From assembly GCF_030064675.1 (NCBI RefSeq), contig NZ_CP116413.1, positions 5,364,001-5,428,000 of the forward strand: DNA of 64,000 nucleotides. Reading direction: 5' to 3'. Within the stretch, counting starts at the first letter, position 1; every line of letters starts with the position of its first letter. The position numbers and the translations under genes are program-made. Below the pieces are notes generated by a model. The model saw only the letters and a program-made list of their open reading frames with translations. It had not been told where the DNA came from and made no database searches. Of this stretch, positions 25,303 through 34,589 are shown in pieces. The DNA is from Crossiella sp. CA-258035. Lineage in GTDB: Bacteria > Actinomycetota > Actinomycetes > Mycobacteriales > Pseudonocardiaceae.

Positions 25303-27420
25303 ATGCACCATCACCTGCCCCGGTCGTCGCCACCAGGCAGCCGGGTCCTGCTTGCCCTCGGTCTCGGCCTGACCTTGCTCGCCACCGGCTGCACCGGCCC
25401 GGAGCCCAGCCAGCCGCCCAAGCCGTTCGTGCTCCAGGACGCCGGGATCGCCGAGATCGGGCGCGCGCTCGGCTCGGGCGCGCTGACCAGCGTCGAGCTG
25501 ACCGCGATGTACCTCAACCGCATCCAGGCCTACGACGCCAACGGGATCAGGCTGAACTCGGTCGTGGTGCCCAACCCGGAGGCGCTGGCCGAGGCCGCGG
25601 CCGCCGACCAGCGGCGCGCGGCGGGCAAGGTGCTCGGGCCGCTGGACGGGATCCCGTTCACGGTCAAGGACAGCTACATGGTCAAGGGGCTCACCGTGGC
25701 CTCGGGATCACCGGCGTTCAAGGACCTGGTGGCCGGTAGTGACGCCTTCACCGTGCGCAAGATCCGCGAGGCCGGCGGGGTGCTGATCGGCAAGACGAAC
25801 ATGCCGCCGATGGCCGCCGGTGGCATGCAGCGCGGGCTGTACGGCCGCCCGGAGAGTCCCTACCACCGCGACTACCTGGCCGCGGCCTGGAACTCCGGTT
25901 CCTCCAACGGTTCCGCGGTGGCCACCGCGGCGAACTTCGCGGTGTTCGGCATGGGCGAGGAGACGGTTTCCTCCGGTCGCTCCCCCGCCTCCAACAACGC
26001 ACTCGTCGCCTACACCCCCTCCCGCGGCCTGCTCTCCATCCGCGGCAACTGGCCGCTGTGGCCGGTGATGGACGTGATCGTCCCGCAGACGCGCGGCATG
26101 GACGACCTGCTCACCCTGCTCAACACCATCGCGGTCAAGGACGAGCAGACCGCCACCGACTTCTGGCGGGACCAGCGCGCGGTCGCGCTGCCCTCGGTGG
26201 AGCAGCTGCGCCCGGCCGACCACGCCTCGCTGCGGAAGCCGGATGCGTTGCGCGGCAAGCGGTTGGGCGTGCCGAAGATCTACATCGGCGAGGACCTCGG
26301 CGGCACCGACCCGATCGAGATCCGGCCGTCGGTCCGCGTCCTGTGGCAGCAGGCGGCCGAAGACCTGCGCAAGCTGGGCGCCGAGGTGGTGCCGGTGGAC
26401 TTCCCGGTGGCGCACAACCAGGAGCTCGACCGGGTAGGCGCGGTGTCGGCCTACGAACGCGGCCTGCTGCCGCCGGACTTCCTGCGCACCATGGAAAAAG
26501 TGGACGCCTACAGCGCGGAGCGGTTCCTCAAGTCCGTCGGCGACCCGCGGCTGAGCTCCTGGACCCAGGTGGACATGGCCAAGGTCTTCCCGGTCGACCC
26601 CGGTTCGATCGAGGAGAAGGAGGGCGTGGACAACCTGGAGTTCTTCCGCAACCATCCCCGGCTGGTGGCCGAGGGGGTGCCCAACCAGTGGAGCGAGGTG
26701 CCGGGACTGGCGGAGTCGTTGCGGGGCTTGGAGAACACCCGCAAGGCCGACTTCGAGGACTGGCTCAAGGCGCGTGGCCTGGACGGCGTGGTGTTCCCGG
26801 CCAACACCGACATCGGCCGGGCCGAGGCGGATGTGGACAAGGCGGCCAACGCGGCGGCCAGGAAGAACGGCACCCGGCTGTCCACCATGAACCAGACCAT
26901 GCGGCTGCTGGGCATCCCGAGCGTGTCGGTGCCGATGGGGCTGATGGAGGACACCCGGATGCCGGTGAACCTGACCTTCGCCGGCCCGGCCTACCAGGAC
27001 AACACCCTGCTGTCCTTCGCCTACGCCTACGAGCAGGCCACCCACCGCAGGGTGCCGCCCACCCGCCCGGCCCCACTGGCCGACGAGACGGTCGAACTGG
27101 CCAAGAACCCCTTCCCCGAACCGGGAACGCGCACCGAGCGGGACGGTCCACAGGTCACGCTGACGTCCACAGTGGACGGAGAGGCGCTGAAGGTCAACGG
27201 CACCGCGGCCGATCCCAGTGGCATCGCGCAGACCCGGTTGTACGTCAACGGCGAGCGGCTCACCACCACCGGCGACGAGAAGGCCTGGGCGGCGGAGGTC
27301 CCGCTGGCGAAGTACCGGTCCCCCGGCGCGCACCGGGCGGACAGCCTGCTGGTGCTCGCGGTGGTGAAGGACCGCGGCGGCAACACCACGGTCAAGACGG
27401 TGACAACCCCGCTGAAGTGA
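25303..27420 (+). CDS. secreted lipoprotein amidase (amidase-signature family)
   Basis: 705 residues. Lipobox LLATGC with Cys30 predicts an extracytoplasmic lipoprotein. Amidase-signature triad: Lys122 (FTVKDS), cis-Ser in NSGSSNGSA (~200) and nucleophile Ser224 in ETVSSGRSPAS, where the usual DTGGSIR is modified to ETVSSGR, so chemistry or specificity may differ. The core ends near residue 590; the last ~115 residues look like an Ig/CARDB-like beta domain (VTLTSTVDGEALKVNG, IAQTRLYVNGERL). ATG 25303 with GGAGGAAC upstream. Monocistronic, with a strong terminator. It could hydrolyse peptide amides or cell-wall-derived amides. Confidence 0.85.
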   Translation: MHHHLPRSSPPGSRVLLALGLGLTLLATGCTGPEPSQPPKPFVLQDAGIAEIGRALGSGALTSVELTAMYLNRIQAYDANGIRLNSVVVPNPEALAEAAAADQRRAAGKVLGPLDGIPFTVKDSYMVKGLTVASGSPAFKDLVAGSDAFTVRKIREAGGVLIGKTNMPPMAAGGMQRGLYGRPESPYHRDYLAAAWNSGSSNGSAVATAANFAVFGMGEETVSSGRSPASNNALVAYTPSRGLLSIRGNWPLWPVMDVIVPQTRGMDDLLTLLNTIAVKDEQTATDFWRDQRAVALPSVEQLRPADHASLRKPDALRGKRLGVPKIYIGEDLGGTDPIEIRPSVRVLWQQAAEDLRKLGAEVVPVDFPVAHNQELDRVGAVSAYERGLLPPDFLRTMEKVDAYSAERFLKSVGDPRLSSWTQVDMAKVFPVDPGSIEEKEGVDNLEFFRNHPRLVAEGVPNQWSEVPGLAESLRGLENTRKADFEDWLKARGLDGVVFPANTDIGRAEADVDKAANAAARKNGTRLSTMNQTMRLLGIPSVSVPMGLMEDTRMPVNLTFAGPAYQDNTLLSFAYAYEQATHRRVPPTRPAPLADETVELAKNPFPEPGTRTERDGPQVTLTSTVDGEALKVNGTAADPSGIAQTRLYVNGERLTTTGDEKAWAAEVPLAKYRSPGAHRADSLLVLAVVKDRGGNTTVKTVTTPLK

Positions 27421-27426
27421 ACCGCG

Positions 27427-27460
27427 GTCCGTGCCCTGCCGGGATGGACAGGGCACGGAC
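27427..27460. terminator. bidirectional hairpin terminator
   Basis: GTCCGTGCCCTG (27427-27438) pairs perfectly with CAGGGCACGGAC (27449-27460), 10-base loop, between the convergent amidase and aminopeptidase-like genes. Confidence 0.85.
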
Positions 27461-27467
27461 CCGGTGG

Positions 27468-29066
27468 TCAGTGGATGCCGCTGGTCTCCAGCCGCCGCAC
27501 GATCCCGGTGGCCAGCTCGACCACATCCGGTTCGCCCTGCGGGGCCTGCACGGTGGCGCCGTCGACCGGGATGTCGGCCGGCTTGTCCACGCCTGCGCAC
27601 TCCGAGCGGGTGGCCGGCAGGATGCCGTCGACCAGGTAGCGGTTGACCGTGCTGTCCACGCAGGCGCCGCCGCTGCCGTACTGGCCGTGCTCACCGTCGT
27701 TGGGCACGCTGATCAGGTGGTGCCGCAGGGTTTCGGCCATCGCCACCCCGTTGGGGTAGGCGGTCTGGGTGTCGCCCTCGGCGTGCACGACCAGGCCGGT
27801 CGGGTAGGCGGTGCGGGTGATCCGGGGCAGCGGCTCGGTGCGGGTGAAGCCGCGGAATGCGCAGTTGGTGGGGGCCAGGAAGGACACCGTGCGGCCGTAG
27901 GGGTGGCTGTCCCGCCACTGCCGCATGTCCCGGTAGTAGTCCCGCTGGTCGCTCGGCCAGTCCCACTCGCAGGTCACCGCCTGGAAGGCGCCGGCCGAGG
28001 TCGGCTTGACCAGCGAACGCTTGGCCAGCTCCAGCAGGGCGGCGTTGCGCTTGGCCAGCTCGGGATTCCCGTTGCCGTGCAAGGAGTCCAGCAGCTCGCG
28101 GACCTGCTGGGAGAACCCGGCCCACACCGCGCGGTAGCGGGTGTAGAAGCCGGTGAAGGTGTCCAGGTCGGTGACGTCGCCCAGCCCGCCGACCGGCTTG
28201 GTGGCCAGCGCGGCGGCGATCTCGTCCAGTCCCGCGCGGATCTGCGCCGGGGTGGTGCCCAGGCGGAAGGTCTTGTGCCGCGCGGCGGTCCAGGCGGCCC
28301 AGGAGTCGAAGTTGAACTTGATCGAGTGCGCCGAGTCGAGGTCCTGCTCGTGCCAGGTCTTGTTCGGGTCCATCGCGGAGTCCAGGACGCTGCGGTCCAG
28401 GTTGCGCGGGAACAGCGTGCCGTACATCGCGCCGAGCCAGGTGCCGTAGGAGTAGCCGAAGTAGTTGATCTTCTTCTCACCCAGCGCGCCGCGGATGACG
28501 TCCATGTCCCGCGCGGTGTTGCGAGTGGTCACGTGCTTGCGGTAGTCCCCGCCCGCGCGCACGCACCCGTCCTCGACATCCCGGGCCGTCGCGGTGAAGT
28601 TCGGCAGCTGCGCCTCGGTCGGCCGGGATGGCTGCGGCAGCTCCAGCAGGCTGGCCTCGCACCGCAGCTGGGTGGACTGCCCCACCCCGCGCGGATCGAA
28701 CCCGACCACGTCGTAGACCCGGCCGACCGGCTGGCCGGCGAACCGGTTCGGCAGCCCCAGCCCCGAACCGCCAGGACCGCCGGGGTTGACCAGCAGCACC
28801 CCGCGCCGACCGGCCGGGTCGGTGGCCTTGCGGCGGCTGATCGCCACCTGCACCCGCTCCGCGCCGGGCTTGGCGTAGTCCATCGGGACCACCACCGTCG
28901 CGCACTCCAGCCCGGCCAGGGCCGCGCACGGCGCCCAGCTGAGCTGCTGCTGGTAGAAAGCCTTCAGCCTGGCAGGCACCCCGTCGGCGGCCAGCGCGGG
29001 CACCCCGCCCGCGCCGAGTAACGCCACACCCGCCATGCCCGCCACGCCCCACTGCCGCAACCGCAC
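27468..29066 (-). CDS. secreted tripeptidyl aminopeptidase-like alpha/beta hydrolase
   Basis: 532 residues. Signal peptide (GVAGMAGVALLGAGGVPALA). The N-terminal VNPGGPGGSG oxyanion region, VGFDPRGVGQST, nucleophile GYSYGTWLGAMYGTLFP and the C-terminal TAP-like domain (TGLVVHAEGDTQTAYP, NDGEHGQYGSGGACVD) with Asp and His are the layout of Streptomyces tripeptidyl aminopeptidases (Tap/SlpD/SlpE) that trim secreted proteins. Start GTG 29066 with GGGAGATC upstream. A paralogue lies 2.6 kb away on the other strand beyond the MFS/MsrA pair. Confidence 0.88.
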   Translation of the reverse strand: MRLRQWGVAGMAGVALLGAGGVPALAADGVPARLKAFYQQQLSWAPCAALAGLECATVVVPMDYAKPGAERVQVAISRRKATDPAGRRGVLLVNPGGPGGSGLGLPNRFAGQPVGRVYDVVGFDPRGVGQSTQLRCEASLLELPQPSRPTEAQLPNFTATARDVEDGCVRAGGDYRKHVTTRNTARDMDVIRGALGEKKINYFGYSYGTWLGAMYGTLFPRNLDRSVLDSAMDPNKTWHEQDLDSAHSIKFNFDSWAAWTAARHKTFRLGTTPAQIRAGLDEIAAALATKPVGGLGDVTDLDTFTGFYTRYRAVWAGFSQQVRELLDSLHGNGNPELAKRNAALLELAKRSLVKPTSAGAFQAVTCEWDWPSDQRDYYRDMRQWRDSHPYGRTVSFLAPTNCAFRGFTRTEPLPRITRTAYPTGLVVHAEGDTQTAYPNGVAMAETLRHHLISVPNDGEHGQYGSGGACVDSTVNRYLVDGILPATRSECAGVDKPADIPVDGATVQAPQGEPDVVELATGIVRRLETSGIH

Positions 29067-29121
29067 CCTGATCTCCCGTCCGTAGCCGAAAGATCATCCT
29101 CGCCCGGCGGGCTTGCCAGGT

Positions 29122-29796
29122 CTACCTACTCGCGTCCTGGCGGCGCACCATCTCGTTGATCCAGCTGGGCGCGAACGGGGAGGTGCAGTTCGGCGGGGTC
29201 GGGTAGTCCTTGAGCACCTCAAGGCGCTCCCCGATGTCCAGGGCGCGGGCGCGGTGCCCGGCGTGCTCGATGCCGATCTGGGCCAGGCAGTGGTTCATCG
29301 CCCACTGCAACCGGTCCGGGGCTTGCTTCATCCGCGCCTCGATGAGGTCGAGCAGGCCGGACAGGTCGAGGCCCTCCGGCTTCTTGACCACGCGTTCGCT
29401 GGTCAGCGCCCAGCCCGCGCTGGCCACCACCGGGTCGGGGTCGGCGAACCAGGCCTGCCGCAGCTCCTCGGCGTGCGGGCCCTTCTTCACCACGTAGTTC
29501 ACCAGCCAGTCGTGCACCTTGGGGACGCGCGCCTCGCGCAGCATGGCGTCCAGCTCGTCCCGCTCGAAGGCCTTCGGACGGCAGATCAGCAGCGCCAGCA
29601 GCCTGGCCGCGGTGTCGCCGGTGGCCCAGAGCTCGCGGGCCAGGTCCTGCTGGGTCTTCAGCCGCTTGGCGATCGCACGCAGCTTGCCCAGGTTCACCCC
29701 GTGGTCGTCGCCGTGCTTCTCGTTCACCGCGCGCATCTTCGGGTCCTCGAGCGCGGCCAGCTCGGCCCGCAGCTCGGCCACCGTCGTCTCCGCCAC
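29122..29796 (-). CDS. DNA alkylation repair protein (AlkD-like HEAT repeats)
   Basis: 224 residues, cytoplasmic, all-helical. The sequence VNLGKLRAIAKRLKTQQDLARELWATGDTA matches the first HEAT repeats of the AlkC/AlkD superfamily, with RLLALLICRPK, VHDWLVNYVVKK and WALTSERVVKK as further repeats. This branch (PF08713) is common in actinobacteria; the catalytic Asp/Trp arrangement of Bacillus AlkD was not traced with certainty, so glycosylase activity on N3/N7-alkylpurines is inferred. Start GTG 29796 with GAGGAG seven bases upstream. It is divergent from an MFS exporter across ~93 bases. Confidence 0.8.
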   Translation of the reverse strand: MAETTVAELRAELAALEDPKMRAVNEKHGDDHGVNLGKLRAIAKRLKTQQDLARELWATGDTAARLLALLICRPKAFERDELDAMLREARVPKVHDWLVNYVVKKGPHAEELRQAWFADPDPVVASAGWALTSERVVKKPEGLDLSGLLDLIEARMKQAPDRLQWAMNHCLAQIGIEHAGHRARALDIGERLEVLKDYPTPPNCTSPFAPSWINEMVRRQDASR

Positions 29797-29889
29797 CGAT
29801 GTCTCCTCGCCTCGCCAGTGGTCGCCAGCCTACGAGCAAGGCCCGACAAACCAGGTGATCGACGGGGGCGCGGCGGGGAGGATGACCGG

Positions 29890-31122
29890 GTGACGCTCAC
29901 CAGCGAGTCCCCCGCACCGCTGACCTTCCGCTCGCTGCTGCCACTGGCCTCGGTCAGCATCTCGGTGGGTCTGGCCGTCGCGCTGGCGATGCCGTTCTTC
30001 GGGCTGTTCCTGACCACCCAGGTCGGCGTCGGCCCAGTCGGCCTTGGCGGCTTCCTGCTGGTCATGCCGTTGGCGGGGCTGGTGGTAAGCGCGTACCTCG
30101 GCAGGCTGTCCGACCGGCGGGCGGTGCGGCGCAACCTGCTGGTGGCCGGCTCGCTGGCGGGCGCGCTGGGCTCGCTGGCCTTCGCCGTGGTGCGCGACTA
30201 CTGGGTGCTGCTCGGCATCTCGGTGACCCTGCTGGCGGTGGCCTCCTCGGTGCTGGCGCAGATGTTCGCCTACGCGCGGCAGGCCGTGGAGCGCAGCGGG
30301 TCGGCCAGGGCGCCGGTGGTGATCAGCAGCCTGCGCACGCTGATCTCGCTGGCCTGGGTGGGCGGGCCGCCGCTGGCCGCGCTGCTGGTGTCCTGGGCCG
30401 GGTACACCGGGCTGTACCTGGCCAGCGCCGGGTTCTACCTGCTGGTCGCGGTGTTCACCTTCCGGCTGCCGGAGCTCGGCGGCCACAGCTCGTCCCGGCT
30501 GACCGGTCGGCCGGGCGGTCCGGCGCGGCCGGAGCTGGTGTGCGCGGTGCTGGCCTTCGCCGCGTTGCAGGGCGCGCTGTCGCTGGGGGGCAAGGCGCTG
30601 CCGCTGTACGTGACCGCGGACCTGGGCGGCACCGAGTCCGACGCGGGCCTGATCCTCGGGCTGTGCGCCGCGCTGGAGATCCCGCTGATGCTGGGCTTCG
30701 GGGTGCTCGCGGTGAAGCTGGACCAGCGGCGGCTGGTGCTGCTCGGCGCGGTGGTCTCGGTGGTGTACCAGGCGAGCATGGCGGCCACCGTGGCCACCTG
30801 GCAGGTCGCCGCGGCCCAGGCGCTCAACGCGGTGGTGATCTCGGCGCTGATGGGCGTGGGCATCTCCTACTTCCAGGCGCTGGCCCCGGACCGGCCGGGC
30901 TTCACCACCACGCTGTACTCCAACACGCTGACCGCGGGCGGCATGCTCGCCGGTCCGCTGCTCGGCCTGGCCCACCAGCTCGGCTACCGCACCGCATACT
31001 TGATGAGCCTGGCCCTGGCCGTGCTCGGCGTGGTGCTGCTGGTCATAACCGGGATGATCGCGCGCAGGGCCGGTGTTGTGCCTGGTGGCGAGACGAGCGA
31101 AGAGAGCGGAGCGAGAACATGA
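29890..31122 (+). CDS. MFS exporter, sugar-efflux (SetA/SetB)-like
   Basis: 410 residues from GTG 29890 (GGGGAGG upstream). About twelve hydrophobic segments; the loop [16 protein letters not shown] is the MFS motif A between TM2 and TM3. The pattern [13 protein letters not shown] in TM1, [21 protein letters not shown] in TM5 and [22 protein letters not shown] is typical of the SetB-like sugar efflux family. It overlaps msrA by ATGA, so the two are co-translated; the reason for linking efflux with methionine-sulfoxide repair is unclear but suggests a stress setting. Substrate not certain. Confidence 0.83.
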   Translation: MTLTSESPAPLTFRSLLPLASVSISVGLAVALAMPFFGLFLTTQVGVGPVGLGGFLLVMPLAGLVVSAYLGRLSDRRAVRRNLLVAGSLAGALGSLAFAVVRDYWVLLGISVTLLAVASSVLAQMFAYARQAVERSGSARAPVVISSLRTLISLAWVGGPPLAALLVSWAGYTGLYLASAGFYLLVAVFTFRLPELGGHSSSRLTGRPGGPARPELVCAVLAFAALQGALSLGGKALPLYVTADLGGTESDAGLILGLCAALEIPLMLGFGVLAVKLDQRRLVLLGAVVSVVYQASMAATVATWQVAAAQALNAVVISALMGVGISYFQALAPDRPGFTTTLYSNTLTAGGMLAGPLLGLAHQLGYRTAYLMSLALAVLGVVLLVITGMIARRAGVVPGGETSEESGART

Positions 31123-31622
31123 CCGCGGCGAGTGAGAAGGCCGTACTGGCCGGTGGCTGCTTCTGGGGCATGCAGGACCTGTTCCGCAGGCACCCCGGCG
31201 TGCTCACCACCAGGGTCGGCTACACCGGCGGCGACGTGCCCAACGCGACCTACCGCAACCACGGCAGCCACGCCGAGGCCATCGAGATCGTCTTCGACCC
31301 TGCCCAGCTGAGCTACCGCCAGATCCTGGAGTTCTTCTTCCAGATCCACGACCCCAGCACCCGCGACCGGCAGGGCAACGACATCGGCGCCAGCTACCGC
31401 TCGGCCATCTTCTACCTCGACGAGGAGCAGAAGCGCCTCGCCGAGCAGGTCATCGCCGAGGTGGACGCCTCCGGCAAGTGGCCGGGCAAGGTGGTCACCG
31501 AGGTCACCCAGGCGGGGGACTTCTGGGAGGCCGAGCCGGAGCACCAGGACTACCTGGAGCGCTACCCGAACGGCTACACCTGCCACTACGTGCGGCCGGA
31601 GTGGCAGCTCGGCGAGCGCTGA
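31119..31622 (+). CDS. msrA: peptide methionine (S)-S-oxide reductase MsrA
   Basis: 167 residues, the usual size. Catalytic GCFW motif is at residues 13-16 ([12 protein letters not shown]); the substrate-binding pieces [20 protein letters not shown] and [11 protein letters not shown] follow, and [19 protein letters not shown] closes the protein. A late cysteine (YTCHY) is the only other Cys, so recycling probably uses one or no resolving Cys as in short MsrA forms. It repairs oxidised methionine in proteins. Translation is coupled to the MFS gene through ATGA. Confidence 0.95.
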   Translation: MTAASEKAVLAGGCFWGMQDLFRRHPGVLTTRVGYTGGDVPNATYRNHGSHAEAIEIVFDPAQLSYRQILEFFFQIHDPSTRDRQGNDIGASYRSAIFYLDEEQKRLAEQVIAEVDASGKWPGKVVTEVTQAGDFWEAEPEHQDYLERYPNGYTCHYVRPEWQLGER

Positions 31623-31682
31623 CCCTGGGATTACCCTGATCTTTCTGGCGGTGCGCCGCCGTTGTGGGCAGTATCGGGTCGT

Positions 31683-33200
31683 GTGAGACCTGCTACCACA
31701 CGTAATCGAACCCTGCTGACGTTGGTCGCCGGCGCGCTGGCGGTGTCCGGCGCGGTCGTGGCGCCGGGCGTGGCCTCGGCCGCACCGGCGCCCTCGGTCA
31801 ACTGGCAGCCCTGTCCGGACGCCGCCGGCGTCGACTGCGCGACCATCGACGTCCCGGTGGACTGGGCCAAGCCTGCCGGCGACAAGATCCAGATCGGGCT
31901 GGCCCGGCGCAAGGCCAAGGACCCGGCCAAGCGCATCGGCGCGATCCTGATGGACCCGGGCGGCCCCGGCGGCTCCGGCGTCGGCTCGGTCAAGTCGAGC
32001 GAGCAGTTCACCGAGGCCGCCCGCGAGCGCTTCGACCAGGTCGGCTTCGACCCGCGCGGGATCAACACCAGCAGCAAGCTGCTCTGCGACCGCGACCTGG
32101 CCAGCCAGGCCACCGCGGCGCGGCACCCCACCAGCCAGGCCGACTTCGACAGGCTGGCCGGGCTGAACCGGCAGCTGCACGACAGCTGCCGGGCCAACTC
32201 CGGCAAGCTGGCCGACCACGTGGACAACCTGAACACCGTCCGCGACATGGACGCCATCCGGGCCGCGCTCGGCGAGCAGAAGCTGACCTACGTCGGCTAC
32301 TCCTACGGCAGCCTGATGGGCCAGCAGTACGCGGAGAAGTTCCCGCACCGGGTCCGCGCGCTGGTGCTCGACGGCAACATGGACCACAGCCTGAACAGCG
32401 CCTGGGACTTCATGCGCAGCGAGACCGCGCCGGTCGAGCTGGGCTTCCTGAAGTTCGCCAAGTGGTGTGACACCACCACGACCTGCGCGCTCCACGGCCA
32501 GGACACCAAGAAGGTCTACGCCGAGCTGAAGGCCAAGGCCAAGGCGGGCAAGCTGATCGGCTCCGGCGGCAAGCCGGTGGACTTCTACCAGCTGGCCGGC
32601 CAGGCCTTCGGCGTCACCCGCCCGGCGAACTGGAGCCACCTGGCCACCGCGCTGCGCAACCTCAAGGACGGCTCCGGCTCCGAGGCGCTGGAGGCCCTGG
32701 CCGGCCCGGTGGCCAACGTGCCGTACCCGTCGATCTGGTGCAGCGACTGGAGCTACCCGGTGCGCGACTACGCCGAGTACCAGCGCCTGCGCGACCGGCT
32801 GTCCCGCCAGTTCAGCAACGTCGAGTGGACCCCCTACGTCGACCACGCGCTGACCTGCGTGAACAGCGGCACCAAGACCACCAACCCGCAGCGCCGCCTG
32901 GAGATCCGCAACGCGCCGCCGCTGGTGATGATCGGCAACATCCACGACCCGGCCACCGTGTACGAGTGGAACCTCACCGCGGCCAGGCAGAGCGGCGCCC
33001 ACCTGATCACCTATGAGGGCTGGGGCCACACCGCCTACCGGCAGACCGGTCCGAGCCCGTGCGTGAACGCGGCGGTGGACGACTACCTGATCAACCTCAA
33101 GACGCCGAAGCGGGGCCTGTCCTGCCCGGCCACCGAGAAGCCCGGCGCGGCCGAGAAGGCCAGCCAGGAACCGATGGTCGGCCCGTACCAGGCCGCCTGA
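31683..33200 (+). CDS. secreted tripeptidyl aminopeptidase-like alpha/beta hydrolase (second paralogue)
   Basis: 505 residues from GTG 31683, chosen because the signal peptide (NRTLLTLVAGALAVSGAVVA..ASAAPA) then starts with basic residues; TTG 31662 is a longer alternative. MDPGGPGGSG, VGFDPRGINTSS, nucleophile YVGYSYGSLMGQQY and the C-terminal MIGNIHDPATVY / EGWGHTAYRQ Asp and His mirror the paralogue at 27468-29066. Four or more cysteines could form disulfides. It ends at a strong terminator. Role: extracellular peptide trimming for nutrition or protein maturation. Confidence 0.87.
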   Translation: MRPATTRNRTLLTLVAGALAVSGAVVAPGVASAAPAPSVNWQPCPDAAGVDCATIDVPVDWAKPAGDKIQIGLARRKAKDPAKRIGAILMDPGGPGGSGVGSVKSSEQFTEAARERFDQVGFDPRGINTSSKLLCDRDLASQATAARHPTSQADFDRLAGLNRQLHDSCRANSGKLADHVDNLNTVRDMDAIRAALGEQKLTYVGYSYGSLMGQQYAEKFPHRVRALVLDGNMDHSLNSAWDFMRSETAPVELGFLKFAKWCDTTTTCALHGQDTKKVYAELKAKAKAGKLIGSGGKPVDFYQLAGQAFGVTRPANWSHLATALRNLKDGSGSEALEALAGPVANVPYPSIWCSDWSYPVRDYAEYQRLRDRLSRQFSNVEWTPYVDHALTCVNSGTKTTNPQRRLEIRNAPPLVMIGNIHDPATVYEWNLTAARQSGAHLITYEGWGHTAYRQTGPSPCVNAAVDDYLINLKTPKRGLSCPATEKPGAAEKASQEPMVGPYQAA

Positions 33201-33210
33201 CGGACGCGAT

Positions 33211-33241
33211 GGCCACGGACTCGCCCAGCGGGTCCGTGGCC
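33211..33241. terminator. bidirectional hairpin terminator
   Basis: GGCCACGGAC (33211-33220) pairs with GTCCGTGGCC (33232-33241), 11-base loop, between convergent genes. Confidence 0.82.
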
Positions 33242-33248
33242 ACCCCGG

Positions 33249-33728
33249 TCACGCCATCTGACCGAGCGGCAGCCGCAGCACGAGCTCCCCCTCGTCGACC
33301 TCCCCGGTGAGCTCGAAGCCGAACCGCCGGTAGAACGGCCACGGCTCCCCCTCCCCCGGCTGGTAGCTGGTGAGCAGCTCGGTGCCCCCGTCCGCGCGGA
33401 TCAGCGCCACCACCAGCCGCAGCACCTGCTCGCCGTAGCCGCGCCGCTGGTGCCGGTGGTCGATCAGCAGCCGCCACAGGAAGTACGGGCCGAGCACGCC
33501 GGGACGGCCGGGCGGCACGTTCCAGCTGAGCATGACGAACCCGACCGGCTCGTCCCCGGCGTAGACGGCCCGGTACCAGGGCTCGTCCTCCGGGTTCTCG
33601 GCGGCGTCGGCCAGCGACTGGGTCACCGAGGCGACGAACTGCTCCTGGTCGGGCCGCACGCGCAGCGCGCACACCGCGTCCCGGTTCTCCTCGGTGATCT
33701 CGCGCAACCGCACCTCGGTGGTCCCCAT
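33249..33728 (-). CDS. GNAT-family N-acetyltransferase
   Basis: 159 residues. The acetyl-CoA pyrophosphate loop is RRGYGEQVLRL (R/Q-x-x-G-x-G/A), preceded by the strand FLWRLLIDHRHQ, and the C-terminal PFYRRFGFELTGEV is the usual GNAT motif B region. The N-terminal TEVRLREITEENRDAVCAL with EQFVASVTQSLADA resembles the spermidine/aminoglycoside-type branch (BltD/PaiA-like), so a polyamine or amine substrate is possible. ATG 33728 with AAGGTGG upstream. It lies 30 bases downstream of the FMO-patatin-SDR operon and could be its last gene. Confidence 0.87.
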   Translation of the reverse strand: MGTTEVRLREITEENRDAVCALRVRPDQEQFVASVTQSLADAAENPEDEPWYRAVYAGDEPVGFVMLSWNVPPGRPGVLGPYFLWRLLIDHRHQRRGYGEQVLRLVVALIRADGGTELLTSYQPGEGEPWPFYRRFGFELTGEVDEGELVLRLPLGQMA

Positions 33729-33758
33729 GGAACCACCTTCCCACGGCGGGCGCGCCAG

Positions 33759-34589
33759 TCAGCCACCTTCCCGCTCGGTGAGCCTGGCGCGGTAGGCCAC
33801 CCGGTCCGGGCTGTCCGGGCGCAGCGCGCGGTCGTCGCGGAACAGCTTGCGGATGGCGTTGAGGACCGGTTCGGGGGTGATCGAGGCGGCTGCCGCGAGC
33901 GCGCCGACGTAGCCGGGGACCGCGATCTCGGCCCGGCGGGTGCGCACCGAGCGCAGCACGGCCGCGGCGATGGCCTCGGGGGTGACCTTGGGGATGGGCT
34001 TCATGTCCAGGCCCGCGGACAGGGCGGTGTCCACCGCGGAGGGGAGCACGGTGGTGATGCTGACGCCGCGGCTGGCGTACTCGCGGCGGGTGGCGGCGCT
34101 GAGGCCGACCACGGCGAACTTGCTCGCGTTGTACATGGCCAGTCCGGGCACCGGGAACTTCCCGGCCAGCGAGGCGATGTTGACGATGTGGCCGCGGCCG
34201 CGGGCCAGCATGCCGGGCAGGGCCAGTCGCATGCCGTGCACCACGCCGAACAGGTTGACCTCCACCATCAGGCGGTTGACCCGCTCGTCCAGGTCCAGGA
34301 AGCCGCCGTTGGGCATCACACCGGCGTTGTTGACCAGCACGGCCGGCTCGCCGTCGGCAGCCTCGGTCAGGAAGGCCCGGAAGGAGTCTTGGTCGCGGAC
34401 GTCGAGGTGGTGCGCGGTGCCACCGAGCTCGGCCGCGGTCTTCCTGGCCAGTGCCAGGTCCAGGTCGCCGATGGCCACCCGGGCGCCCCGGCTGGCGAAG
34501 GCGGCCGCGGTGGCGCGGCCGATGCCCTGTGCGCCACCGGTGATCGCGACCGTGGCCCCACGCAGGTCCAGCGGCGGGTAGCGGGTCAT
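33759..34589 (-). CDS. short-chain dehydrogenase/reductase (classical SDR)
   Basis: 276 residues. NAD(P) motif TGGAQGIGRA, NNAGVMPNG, catalytic Ser in IVNIASLAGK and YNASK (YxxxK) are all present. Acidic D in IGDLDLALA after strand 2 suggests NAD(H) preference. A C-terminal extension rich in small residues follows (EIAVPGYVGALAAAASITP), like the mycobacterial SadH/Rv3085 group. The ATG overlaps the patatin stop (ATGA), so it is the third gene of the FMO-patatin-SDR operon. It probably oxidises or reduces an alcohol/ketone arising from FMO and lipase action. Confidence 0.88.
   Translation of the reverse strand: MTRYPPLDLRGATVAITGGAQGIGRATAAAFASRGARVAIGDLDLALARKTAAELGGTAHHLDVRDQDSFRAFLTEAADGEPAVLVNNAGVMPNGGFLDLDERVNRLMVEVNLFGVVHGMRLALPGMLARGRGHIVNIASLAGKFPVPGLAMYNASKFAVVGLSAATRREYASRGVSITTVLPSAVDTALSAGLDMKPIPKVTPEAIAAAVLRSVRTRRAEIAVPGYVGALAAAASITPEPVLNAIRKLFRDDRALRPDSPDRVAYRARLTEREGG

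Noticed and set aside
26058-29021. 987-codon plus-strand frame spanning the amidase and aminopeptidase genes
   Set aside because: It overlaps two strongly supported genes, crosses a terminator hairpin and encodes no recognisable domain.
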